DNA from: an uncultured Porphyromonadaceae bacterium
GTDB lineage: Bacteria > Bacteroidota > Bacteroidia > Bacteroidales > Muribaculaceae
Reading direction: 5' to 3'
NCBI GenBank assembly: GCA_900550645.1
Contig: URTA01000011.1
Span: 1 to 52,726, forward strand
DNA length: 52,726 bases
The notes beneath the pieces were generated by a model. It made no database searches. It was given only the letters and a program-made list of their open reading frames with translations, and was not told the DNA's origin. Position numbers and translations under genes: made by a program. Positions 34,117 through 41,142 of the stretch are shown here, one piece after another. Within the stretch, counting starts at the first letter, position 1. Every line of letters begins with the position of its first letter.

Positions 34117-34641
34117 ATGGCATATCGAACTCGCACTTACATCGCTGGCGATTGGACTGGCGATAACGACGCAATAGAGCAGTTGCGTAAATGGAATGAC
34201 AGCAACCATTGGTCGCTTCATTTCACTGATGCTCATGATCTGCATCAATCCAATGATGGCAGCAAGAATTGTTCCATCAAGAAAAGTCTGGGTCTTAGAA
34301 TGGATGCTTCTAAAACATTCGTTTTAGTTGTTGGTTCTAAGACAAAATCCTTGACTGCCGGTAGTTGCAAACATTGCAGCTCCTATTCTGGCTATTGGGG
34401 AACATGCAATGATGGTCACAGTATCAGCCTCAAAAGTTATATCGAATATGAATGCGATAAGGCTGTTCGCGATGGATTAAACATAATCGTATTGTACAAC
34501 AGCACAGCTGTTAATCGTAGCCTATGTCCTGAGTCTGTACGTAATACAGGGATACACGCACCCATGCAAAAGTGGGAAAACGGCACTTTATATTGGGACT
34601 ATAACAGCGTCAAAAATGCTTTTGATAAAGCTGTCAAGTGA
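34117..34641 (+). CDS. thsB: Type II Thoeris TIR-like sensor/synthase
   Basis: The 174-residue protein has the MTH538 TIR-like fold: YIAGDWTGDNDAIEQLRKWN, FTDAHDL, SIKKSLGLRMDASKTFVLVVGSKTKSL, a Cys-containing loop (CKHCSSY) and YIEYECDKAVRDGLNIIVLYNS. These match ThsB of type II systems, which sense infection and make an ADPR-derived signal for the macro effector. The E of YIEYE is a candidate catalytic residue. Gene order effector then TIR and the one-base gap make the pair a complete Thoeris unit behind a type I RM operon. Confidence 0.88.
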   Translation: MAYRTRTYIAGDWTGDNDAIEQLRKWNDSNHWSLHFTDAHDLHQSNDGSKNCSIKKSLGLRMDASKTFVLVVGSKTKSLTAGSCKHCSSYSGYWGTCNDGHSISLKSYIEYECDKAVRDGLNIIVLYNSTAVNRSLCPESVRNTGIHAPMQKWENGTLYWDYNSVKNAFDKAVK

Positions 34642-34695
34642 AAACTTCATCCCAAGAAAATGCTGACAAATACTTCAATTTAAGACAACCCATCT

Positions 34696-34926
34696 ATGAT
34701 TAAATTTGCCGTCAAAAATGCTTTTGCAGATAAATATCTCGCAAAAGCCACTGATGAAGACAGAGTGTTCATCAAACAGCGCAGCTATGCGTTCCATAGT
34801 TGCAATGCAGTGAATGAAATAGCTTTATTCGACTCCAAAGAAGATGCGATTAAAGCATATGAGCAGTCTTGCTCTAATCAGTATAACGAGACTGGTGCTA
34901 TAGTTGAAATGATTGTGTGCGAATGA
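34696..34926 (+). CDS. Small protein after the Thoeris genes, unknown
   Basis: The 76-residue protein (MIKFAVKNAFADKYLAKATDEDRVF ... SKEDAIKAYEQSCS ... VEMIVCE) is AT-rich and has a small alpha/beta look. It lies 54 bases behind thsB on the same strand and before the terminator at 35006, so it may share the defence transcript. It could be an accessory or control gene of the cassette. Confidence 0.6.
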   Translation: MIKFAVKNAFADKYLAKATDEDRVFIKQRSYAFHSCNAVNEIALFDSKEDAIKAYEQSCSNQYNETGAIVEMIVCE

Positions 34927-34991
34927 TTTATCGCACTGCATAATCACAGCTCTTTCGTGAATCGAGTCTAACGCCCAACCCTATTCAGGGG

Positions 34992-35291
34992 TTACCAACT
35001 ATCACGCACCTCGGAGGAAGTCCGGGGTGCTGTTGTTGTTTTAAGCGGAGGCGGTGAGGTGTGATTGTGGTCGCATAGTAGAGGCGGATTTTGAGCGGTT
35101 TTTGGTGGTCGGGATTGGCTACCTCGGGGAGAACGGGGTGTGTCGGGGTGGCGACTATTGGCTGCGTATAAGGAGTGAGGCATCTTCGGCGGCTGGGCTT
35201 CTTGTGTGTCGGTGCTGTGGTCGTCGGGTGATTGCTTCGACATAAACACTTCGGTTTTCATACTGTTGTGATGAGGTGCTTGCTGCGGCAT
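34992..35291 (-). CDS. Possible leftward small protein
   Basis: The 99-residue frame is Pro/Ser/Thr-rich and basic, without a known domain. A promoter-like pair of boxes lies upstream at 35379-35410 and the ATG at 35291 or 35261 could serve. Against it: the frame runs across the strong terminator of the opposite strand. Kept as a possibility only. Confidence 0.35.
   Translation of the reverse strand: MPQQAPHHNSMKTEVFMSKQSPDDHSTDTQEAQPPKMPHSLYAANSRHPDTPRSPRGSQSRPPKTAQNPPLLCDHNHTSPPPLKTTTAPRTSSEVRDSW
35006..35042 (+). terminator. Terminator of the defence operon
   Basis: GCACCTCGG (35006-35014), 7-base loop, CCGGGGTGC (35022-35030): nine pairs with one G-U on the + strand, then TGTTGTTGTTTT. 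It closes the cassette that starts at 24248. Confidence 0.75.
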
Positions 35292-35378
35292 TATGTTGTG
35301 TCGTTGCCGTCCTTGCAGACCTGATTTTAAGTGATATTACCTCTTCGGCGCACTAAGCACGGTTGATATTTCACTTCG

Positions 35379-35410
35379 CAAAGTTAGAGTGTGTCGTCCA
35401 CGCTGTCAAG
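35379..35410 (-). promoter_or_regulatory. Leftward promoter, copy with CTAAGCACGG tail
   Basis: Read leftward: CTTG (35410-35407), 20 bases, TAACTTTG (35386-35379). About 20 bases downstream comes CCGTGCTTAG, which also follows the leftward promoter at 44234. The two promoters therefore share an initial transcribed segment. Confidence 0.5.
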
Positions 35411-35537
35411 GGCATGGCAAGTCGGCATACAAAAATCTTCCTTTTTCCACTGTGTACAAAAAGAGTATTGTTTGAGCCGCCCCTTGTCTGCTGACGGCTC
35501 CGCGTTGCTGTGCCTGCCTCGTACACTCTTTATTGGC

Positions 35538-35594
35538 GGCGTAAAAATCAAACGCGCCCCGGCGCACAGTAATAACAATCAAAATCTTACGACA
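35538..35594 (+). promoter_or_regulatory. Leader of the 35595 gene, copy C (short form)
   Basis: GGCGTAAAAATCAAAC, then hairpin GCGCC-CC-GGCGC (35554-35565), 29 bases before the ATG. This is the third copy of the last element of the ardA leader, and the stem sequence differs while pairing is kept. The two upstream stems of copies A and B are not clearly present. Confidence 0.5.
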
Positions 35595-35792
35595 ATGACA
35601 CATATAATGAGTTTTGCAGCAAGTGCCTCCTCTCCCTCCAACAGCATGAAAGAGTACCAAGTGGAAGTAATCACCTTCGACGGCGACAGCGAGACAGTCT
35701 ATGTTGAAGCCCGCAGCGAGGAAGAAGCCTCGAACATGGCAGCCGAAATAGTAGGCAACGCCGACTACACAATGGTTTACGAGGTAGCCTGA
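35595..35792 (+). CDS. Small acidic element protein, unknown
   Basis: The 65-residue protein is acidic (YQVEVITFDGDSETVYVEARSEEEASNMAAEIVGN), with a strand-strand-helix pattern. Small acidic proteins of this kind accompany ArdA-type genes on Bacteroidota elements and might also mimic DNA, but no motif proves it. The start follows leader copy C. A terminator lies 22 bases after its stop. Confidence 0.65.
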   Translation: MTHIMSFAASASSPSNSMKEYQVEVITFDGDSETVYVEARSEEEASNMAAEIVGNADYTMVYEVA

Positions 35793-35813
35793 CTCCTCGA
35801 CCCTCCAAAGCGA

Positions 35814-35839
35814 GGCTCGCCAAAAGCGGGCCTTTTGCT
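35814..35839 (+). terminator. Terminator of the 35595 gene
   Basis: GGCTCGC (35814-35820), CAAAA loop, GCGGGCC (35826-35832), seven pairs with one G-U, then TTTTGCT. Confidence 0.7.
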
Positions 35840-35859
35840 ATGCTCCCACGTTCCGCACT

Positions 35860-36168
35860 TCACCGCACATTGCTGGCTTGCTTTGCCAACGGCAGAGCCA
35901 TTCCGAAACCGCCGAAACGCACAGCAACTCTCGGCGGACAAACGTAGCCGGAGGAGAGGATGCAGTCGAGGCACTGAGGCCTATCGCGGCGATCTGCTTG
36001 CGGCGATGATACGACCTCGGACACCCAGCTATAAGCCGCGACGCTTCCGGCATACCGGCTTTGGTTAACGAACTGAGGGTCAGTTGCGATTACTCGAATG
36101 GGCATCACTCGGGGATGCAATGAAGCATAGTGTTGTTGCACGCTTTGAACACGGCTTAGGTCAATCAT
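35860..36168 (-). CDS. Possible leftward 102-residue protein
   Basis: The frame from the ATG at 36168 reads MIDLSRVQSVQQHYASLHPRV and continues with mixed hydrophobic and polar segments and several Cys (CLDCILSSGYVC). It overlaps the preceding small leftward frame by eight bases (CATGATTGA), as translationally coupled genes do, and lies downstream of the leftward promoter at 36355. No family is recognised. Confidence 0.4.
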   Translation of the reverse strand: MIDLSRVQSVQQHYASLHPRVMPIRVIATDPQFVNQSRYAGSVAAYSWVSEVVSSPQADRRDRPQCLDCILSSGYVCPPRVAVRFGGFGMALPLAKQASNVR

Positions 36169-36292
36169 GGCAAGTGCGGCAATGGCTGGCTGAAGCCCTC
36201 GCTTTGCTCGATGCTTTCGGCTCTTGGCTTTTACGCTCTCGCCTCGGCGGCAGTGTCGGCTGTCGCTCCGTAACGGCGGACTGCGCATTCAT
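36161..36292 (-). CDS. Possible leftward small basic protein
   Basis: The 43-residue frame begins at the ATG at 36292, which follows the AACCCGCAGGGATGAA segment shared with the leftward frame at 14496. It is basic and Ser/Ala-rich. The longer frame start at 36355 overlaps the promoter and is rejected. Coding status uncertain. Confidence 0.3.
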   Translation of the reverse strand: MNAQSAVTERQPTLPPRRERKSQEPKASSKARASASHCRTCHD

Positions 36293-36354
36293 CCCTGCGG
36301 GTTTTAGAGGGCGGACAATGCCGTTCCTCCGGGGCGTGGTGATTTTTCCTGCCA

Positions 36355-36384
36355 CAAAGGTAGGCCGCTCCCGTCCTCGTCAAG
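36355..36384 (-). promoter_or_regulatory. Leftward promoter inside leader copy B
   Basis: Read leftward: CTTG (36384-36381), 18 bases, TACCTTTG (36362-36355). Same boxes and spacing as at 14567-14596. Confidence 0.45.
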
Positions 36385-36540
36385 GGCAGGTGTGCGCTCC
36401 GCGTTCCTCCGCCCTTCACGGCGTTGCAGGGCGGCAATCACCCTTGACCTCTAAGTCCGACCCACTTCTCTCTGATATTGCGGCGTAAAAATTCAACAAG
36501 CCCTCCGGGGCATAAGTCAAACCCTCAAAAATTCAAAGAA
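36379..36540 (+). ncRNA. Structured leader, copy B
   Basis: Outer stem GTCAAGGG (36379-36386) with CCCTTGAC (36441-36448), 8 pairs. Inner stem CCGCCCT (36409-36415) with AGGGCGG (36428-36434), 7 pairs. GGCGTAAAAATTCAAC, then small hairpin GCCC-TCCG-GGGC (36500-36511), 29 bases before the ATG. Compared with copy A, two outer-stem pairs changed on both sides (A-U to U-A, A-U to G-C). Confidence 0.6.
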
Positions 36541-36879
36541 ATGAAAGCTACATCAGCCTCCTCCGCAAACAAAGCCGACAACACAACCGCCAACGCTCGC
36601 AAGCCGCGCAAGAAAGCGACAGAGCAATCTGCCGCTGAGGTTCAGCCCGAAGCCGCCGCACCTGCCAGTCCCTCAAAGCTGCTTGTGTTCAAACGCTCGC
36701 GCAACAACGGCTTCTATGTCTACCTCCTCGGAGTGATGCCCGATGATAACATCGGCTGCAACTGCCGCACCGCCAAGTCGGCCATACGGTTTATGCTCTG
36801 GAAGAAGCGCGAACTCGGCGCGTCCATATCACAGTCGCATTTCGCCGCGCTCAAGCAGCTCGCCGCAGCCGAGGGATAA
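36541..36879 (+). CDS. Small element protein with disordered N-terminus, unknown
   Basis: The 112-residue protein has a 45-residue low-complexity, Lys/Ala-rich N-terminus and a compact C-terminal part (KLLVFKRSRNNGFYVYLLGVMPDDNIGCNC..., KSAIRFMLWKKREL). The C-terminal part may bind nucleic acid. The start was chosen at the ATG after leader copy B. Its terminator overlaps the next promoter. Confidence 0.65.
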   Translation: MKATSASSANKADNTTANARKPRKKATEQSAAEVQPEAAAPASPSKLLVFKRSRNNGFYVYLLGVMPDDNIGCNCRTAKSAIRFMLWKKRELGASISQSHFAALKQLAAAEG

Positions 36880-36921
36880 TCCCCGGCTGCATCTCCTCTC
36901 TCCTCCGACTGACTTGCCATT

Positions 36922-36963
36922 CCGCCGATGTCTTTTGCCGGGCATCGGCGGCTTTTTACTTTT
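36922..36963 (+). terminator. Terminator interlocked with late promoter P3
   Basis: CCGCCGATG (36922-36930), 12-base loop, CATCGGCGG (36943-36951): nine perfect pairs, then CTTTTTACTTTT. The loop contains the -33 box of P3 and the T-run contains its -7 box. Confidence 0.75.
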
Positions 36964-36964
36964 G
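36930..36964 (+). promoter_or_regulatory. Late promoter P3
   Basis: GTCTTTTG (36930-36937), 19 bases, TACTTTTG (36957-36964), ATG at 36969, giving an almost leaderless transcript. Confidence 0.65.
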
Positions 36965-36968
36965 TGGC

Positions 36969-38087
36969 ATGGCAACCACGATACACCTCAACTTCGGCAC
37001 GCTCGCCTTTTCGTCCGCTGTGGAACGCATCTCGGTGCGCACCGCAGCCGCGTCCGTGAACGTCTCGCTCTATGCCGTAGACACTTCCGGCAGCGAAACC
37101 GCCGTTTTCGCCGAAACATACTACCCTTACTCGGAGAACGTAACACTGCATGACTTCGCTTCAATCATCGAGGACGAAATGGCAATCACCGGCTCGCCGC
37201 TTCAGAAGTTCCGCATCGAGGCGGAAGCCTCCGACGGCACTTCTGACGACAAGACGTTCATAATCCTCTATTGCAGCTGCCATACGTCATGCCAGCCGTC
37301 CGGCATTATAGCCTCGCAGTTCCTGACGACACGCAAAGTCATAGAGACAACGGCAGACTATCCATTGCCGTTGTTCTATGTCCGTCCGCCTGTCGAGTAC
37401 CTCGACCAGGAGCTCGTGTCGTTCCACGTAATCTGCCGCCGCCAAGACACCGGGGCGGTTCGCATCATCTTCGTCCCGAACGGGCATACCGGCTACGGCA
37501 AGGATTATGAATTGAAGATGCTGACCGTTAGCCGCGAATGGCTCGCGGCACAGACGGCAAGTTCGTTCCCGAACATTCCATACGACATAATCGGCGTAAC
37601 CGTCAGAATCGAGCAACGCTCCATAACTGTTTACTACACGAAACGGAAGCCCGACCTGCGGCTGTATTTCACCAACATGTTCAACGCCTTGGAGATAGCG
37701 GAGCTTGTGGGCGACACCACCGCCAAGACAAAAGTAAAGCGCACCGAGACCGTCTGCGACGGCATCGTGTCGTTCTACGACCAGTCCGTGGAGCAGTCTT
37801 TCGAGTTCCAAGCCGCCGGACTTACCGCCGAGTATGCCGAATGGCTCGGACAGCTTTTCATGTCGCGAGATGTGCGCATCATCAACAAGCCGTACCACGA
37901 GGAGGACAATTTGAACGAGCCTTATCCGTCTGTGCTGATTACGGACAGCACCTGCGAGGCGCAGGACGGAGATGAGGAACTCAACACGGTCAAATTCACG
38001 TACCGCTACACAAGCGACCGCCCCGAATCATCGGTCGCACCGCCCGACAGAATACATACCGACACTTTCAAGACACCTTTCTCGTAA
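36969..38087 (+). CDS. Phage structural protein candidate
   Basis: The 372-residue protein is beta-rich throughout (TIHLNFGTLAFSSAVERISV, AVRIIFVPNGHTGYGKDYELKMLTVS, VTVRIEQRSITVYYTKRKPDLRLYF, EQSFEFQAAGLTAEYAEWL). It follows late promoter P3 and shares its stop with the next start (TAATG). Size, strand content and context suggest a tail or head-surface protein. I do not recognise a family. Confidence 0.65.
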   Translation: MATTIHLNFGTLAFSSAVERISVRTAAASVNVSLYAVDTSGSETAVFAETYYPYSENVTLHDFASIIEDEMAITGSPLQKFRIEAEASDGTSDDKTFIILYCSCHTSCQPSGIIASQFLTTRKVIETTADYPLPLFYVRPPVEYLDQELVSFHVICRRQDTGAVRIIFVPNGHTGYGKDYELKMLTVSREWLAAQTASSFPNIPYDIIGVTVRIEQRSITVYYTKRKPDLRLYFTNMFNALEIAELVGDTTAKTKVKRTETVCDGIVSFYDQSVEQSFEFQAAGLTAEYAEWLGQLFMSRDVRIINKPYHEEDNLNEPYPSVLITDSTCEAQDGDEELNTVKFTYRYTSDRPESSVAPPDRIHTDTFKTPFS

Positions 38088-38329
38088 TGGCACAAGCGAT
38101 ACACCATACAACGGCATTGACAATGCTCCATTCGGGAGACCCGATAGACATCTCCTTTTGGAAACGGTCGGGCGAAATCGTGCATCTCCACAACTGCATC
38201 GCCCTGCCGTGCGCAGCATCGCAACGCTATGTCGGCACTCAAAATTTCAAGGTGCTTGCCTCCGGGCAAATCCGCAAAATCCGCCTCGTCTGCATTTTCC
38301 GCATCAACGGCCTCGAAGTTTTCCTGTAA
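38087..38329 (+). CDS. Small conserved phage late protein, unknown
   Basis: The 80-residue protein starts on the last base of the upstream stop codon. Strands: DPIDISFWKRSGEIVHLHNCIAL, FKVLASGQIRKIRLVCIFRINGLEVFL. It looks like a small beta-sandwich or barrel. A decayed relic of a homologue is found at 100-246, which shows the gene is carried by at least two related elements in this genome. Confidence 0.7.
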   Translation: MAQAIHHTTALTMLHSGDPIDISFWKRSGEIVHLHNCIALPCAASQRYVGTQNFKVLASGQIRKIRLVCIFRINGLEVFL

Positions 38330-38394
38330 CTACAACCTCTGTTTCGCCGATTTTCGCTAATTTCGCATTGAAAAATAACGAACTATTATATGGT

Positions 38395-38895
38395 ATGAAA
38401 AGGCTATTATTACTCATCATGGGGTTAAGCTCTCAAATTATCCTATGGGCTCAAAATCAAAGAGGAAGATTGATGCCCGAAGATTATATGGATTTTCCAG
38501 ATAATACAGCCAATAGTTCTGATGACACCTTTATTGGTTATCTGTCATTGGTTCTTCTCATAATAATGGGAATTGTCATAATCTGGTTTAAGAGTGCATT
38601 AAAAAGCTCTCGAGAGAAAGAAATAAGAGATAAAACAATCTTTTTGACTAATGCTGATGTTTACGCTTTTGAATCAGCCTATAGGGCTACTCAAGACAGC
38701 ATAACCAGTTTAAAGCCCAAACAGTTTCTTGTCAATCAGAATGGTGTGGTAAAATTCCCCAAATATTCAAGATGTATCATCTTAGAATATTATTCTGAAA
38801 ATAGGAGCTATGTAAAAGTTAAATTCGAGAATTACAACACTCCCTTGTATGTTGGCAGGTGGTACTTAAGAACGCCTGATCAGATAAACGATTAA
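38395..38895 (+). CDS. AT-rich membrane cargo protein, unknown
   Basis: The 166-residue protein starts with a cleavable-looking signal (MKRLLLLIMGLSSQIILWAQ) and has one membrane helix at about 51-68 (GYLSLVLLIIMGIVIIWF), then a soluble C-terminal domain (SRCIILEYYSENRSYVKVKFENYNTPLYVG). It is AT-rich and sits between two late promoters without one of its own, so it probably entered as cargo. It could change the host envelope. No family recognised. Confidence 0.65.
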   Translation: MKRLLLLIMGLSSQIILWAQNQRGRLMPEDYMDFPDNTANSSDDTFIGYLSLVLLIIMGIVIIWFKSALKSSREKEIRDKTIFLTNADVYAFESAYRATQDSITSLKPKQFLVNQNGVVKFPKYSRCIILEYYSENRSYVKVKFENYNTPLYVGRWYLRTPDQIND

Positions 38896-38910
38896 TGCTG
38901 TTTGAATAGC

Positions 38911-38945
38911 GTCTTTTCGCCCCACATACTTGCTCCATAATTTTG
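38911..38945 (+). promoter_or_regulatory. Late promoter P4 (portal block)
   Basis: GTCTTTTC (38911-38918), 19 bases, TAATTTTG (38938-38945), ATG at 38968. Confidence 0.65.
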
Positions 38946-38967
38946 TGGCATCAAAACCCACAAGACT

Positions 38968-40293
38968 ATGGAGCAATTACTTTTCAGTTCGGTAGAAACA
39001 CTGCCCAACGCACGCGACTCAGTGGCATTCACCGAGCCTAAGCCTGTATTCAAGGAGGACGGCGAGATAACGCCGACAATCCTTTCCGACACCCACAGCT
39101 ATATGCCATGGGGCGCGACAAACCAAATGCCGTTCGACATAATAGACCTGATAGAATCGGACGAGACCCTCGCCACCTGTCAGATGTTCAATGCCGAGGT
39201 TTGTTACGGCTCGGGTCTTGTCTATGACTGCACCCAAGCCTCCGCTTCGGTCAAGGGAGAAGTCGAGGACTTCATGCTCGACAACGACCTCGCTTCCTAC
39301 TTCCTCGGCGTATGCCAGGACTTCAAGCACTTCGCTTTCGCCGTCAGCGTCATCATCCTCAATGCCGAGGGGACAAAGGTTGTGCGGCTCGTCCGCAAGG
39401 AGGCTTGCTACTGCCGTTTCGCTCCGGCTGACAAACACGGCAAGATACCGCGCCTTTACTTCGCCAACTGGCGGAAGTTTGCCGCGCTCGAAGACTGCGA
39501 GGTCATCGAGATGCTCGACACTGCCGCGCCTTTTTGCGACCTGCGCGAAAGGCTCGCTAACGGCGACAAGTGCCGCAAGTTCGCCATTGTCAGCCGCGTG
39601 CCTACACCTGACAGCACGTATTACCCCATACCATACTATGCCGCGCTTTTTCGCGGCAAGTGGTACAACATCAAGCAACTCATCGGTCTGGCAAAAGAAG
39701 CCAAGCTCAAGAACTCCGCGCCTATAAAGTACCACATCGAGGTGTCGCAGAAGTACTGGGACTCGATATTCAAGTCGGAGGGCATAACAGACCGCTCAAA
39801 GCAGCAATCGCGTATCGTGGAGGAGAAGCAGCGCATCCTCGACTTCCTCACAGGTGTCGAGAACAGCGGCAAGGTGTGGTTCTCAACATTCTATGTCAAT
39901 CCCAACGGCGACGAGATGCACGATGTCGTAATCAACAGGATTGACGACACCAAGGAGGGCGGCGACTGGGAAAGCGACATTCAGGAAGCGGTCAACATGA
40001 TTTGTTTCACGCTCCGTGTACACTCCAATCTTGTCGGGTCTGTACCCGGCAAGGCGCAGACCAACAACTCCGGTTCAGACAAGCGAGAGCTGTACATCAT
40101 AGCCCAAGCACTTCAGAAACCGTACCACGACCTTCTTTTCACCGTGCACCGCATCATCTGCCGCTTCAACAAATGGGAGGGTGTCAAAGTCGATGTGCCG
40201 TTTATCCAACTTACGACACTCGATGAAAACGCGGATGCCAAGACTGTTACCACCGACAAAGAACACCGCCATGAGCAGACTGATTCCGAATGA
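38968..40293 (+). CDS. Portal protein
   Basis: The 441-residue protein matches the SPP1/HK97-like portal layout: wing and stem segments around WGATNQMPFDIIDLIESDETLATCQMFNAEVCYGSG, a strand-rich middle (VRLVRKEACYCRF, RLYFANWRKF), and a helical C-terminus (LIGLAKEAKLKNSAPIKYHIE; NMICFTLRVHSNLVGSVPGKAQTNNSGS; LQKPYHDLLFTVHRIICRF). The NNSGS segment near the end resembles the crown region of Bacteroidota phage portals. It forms the DNA entry ring bound by TerL. The defence cassette separates it from terL by nearly 15 kb. Confidence 0.8.
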   Translation: MEQLLFSSVETLPNARDSVAFTEPKPVFKEDGEITPTILSDTHSYMPWGATNQMPFDIIDLIESDETLATCQMFNAEVCYGSGLVYDCTQASASVKGEVEDFMLDNDLASYFLGVCQDFKHFAFAVSVIILNAEGTKVVRLVRKEACYCRFAPADKHGKIPRLYFANWRKFAALEDCEVIEMLDTAAPFCDLRERLANGDKCRKFAIVSRVPTPDSTYYPIPYYAALFRGKWYNIKQLIGLAKEAKLKNSAPIKYHIEVSQKYWDSIFKSEGITDRSKQQSRIVEEKQRILDFLTGVENSGKVWFSTFYVNPNGDEMHDVVINRIDDTKEGGDWESDIQEAVNMICFTLRVHSNLVGSVPGKAQTNNSGSDKRELYIIAQALQKPYHDLLFTVHRIICRFNKWEGVKVDVPFIQLTTLDENADAKTVTTDKEHRHEQTDSE

Positions 40294-41113
40294 TGAGACC
40301 CTGCGCCGCTTCGTGCCACAGCAGGTTTGCGCCGTCAAAGGCGAAGCATCTCTCTTTGACCGCATCGCGCATTGGCTCGACACCGCCGCGCAATGGGTAT
40401 TCGCCACTTTCTGCCCCGAAACTGTCATAGCAGAAACTATTGCGGACAACCCCGATTCTCCAATCCGAAACCCACTCACGGCAATAGCTGCTCATCAGGC
40501 TCTCGCCGATGCGATACCCTCACTTGACTTGGTGCAGACAGTCAACGGCTTTGCCGTGGTCAGCAACCAAAACCTCGCCCCGGCATCGAAAGAGCGAGTG
40601 GAACGGCTGATTGCCGCCCATAAGGCGCAACGTGATGCGGCTATCAACGCCTTGCTGCCGTTGCTCGCCAAGATTGGCAGCTGGCACAATACTGCCCAAT
40701 GCGAGTTCTTCCGCGCAACGCTGTTTTCAACGCTTGACAGCATCCGACAGCTTGCCTCCGGCGTGGCAACATGGGAGAAATTTCAGGAACTGCGTCCTGC
40801 GATTGCAGTTGCGGAAGACCGCCTCGCTGCCGAATACATTTCCCCCGAACTGATGCAACGCCTGCGCGACGAGACACTCGGCATCATCTATCCACTCTCG
40901 ACCATCGACTTTCGACTTTGCACCGCACTCCGGGGACACGTTGCCGACCTCGTTCTGGGCAAGCCGTTGCGCGAAACCGCCTTGCGCGACATCGTTGACT
41001 ACATCAGACGGCATCCCGATACCTTTCCCGAATGGCACTCATCGGACGTAGCTAAGCTGTACAACCCACCGACATTCAAGAACAGCATAAAGTCTCATGG
41101 TTACTGGTTCTGA
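40271..41113 (+). CDS. Head-tail connector candidate (possibly DUF6712)
   Basis: The 280-residue protein overlaps the portal gene by 23 bases. It is mainly helical (LFDRIAHWLDTAAQWVFATF, KERVERLIAAHKAQRDAAINALL, VADLVLGKPLRETALRDIVDYIRRH) with a small strand pair (VNGFAVVSNQNLAPASKE). It resembles my memory of DUF6712 proteins of Bacteroidales phages, which occupy the same place after portal; that identity is not certain. Residues about 208-217 (IYPLSTIDFRL) are encoded by an in-frame CTCTCGACCATCGACTTTCGACT array. Confidence 0.65.
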   Translation: MSRLIPNDETLRRFVPQQVCAVKGEASLFDRIAHWLDTAAQWVFATFCPETVIAETIADNPDSPIRNPLTAIAAHQALADAIPSLDLVQTVNGFAVVSNQNLAPASKERVERLIAAHKAQRDAAINALLPLLAKIGSWHNTAQCEFFRATLFSTLDSIRQLASGVATWEKFQELRPAIAVAEDRLAAEYISPELMQRLRDETLGIIYPLSTIDFRLCTALRGHVADLVLGKPLRETALRDIVDYIRRHPDTFPEWHSSDVAKLYNPPTFKNSIKSHGYWF

Positions 41114-41142
41114 CAATACCACATCATTTGACGCTTTGCATT

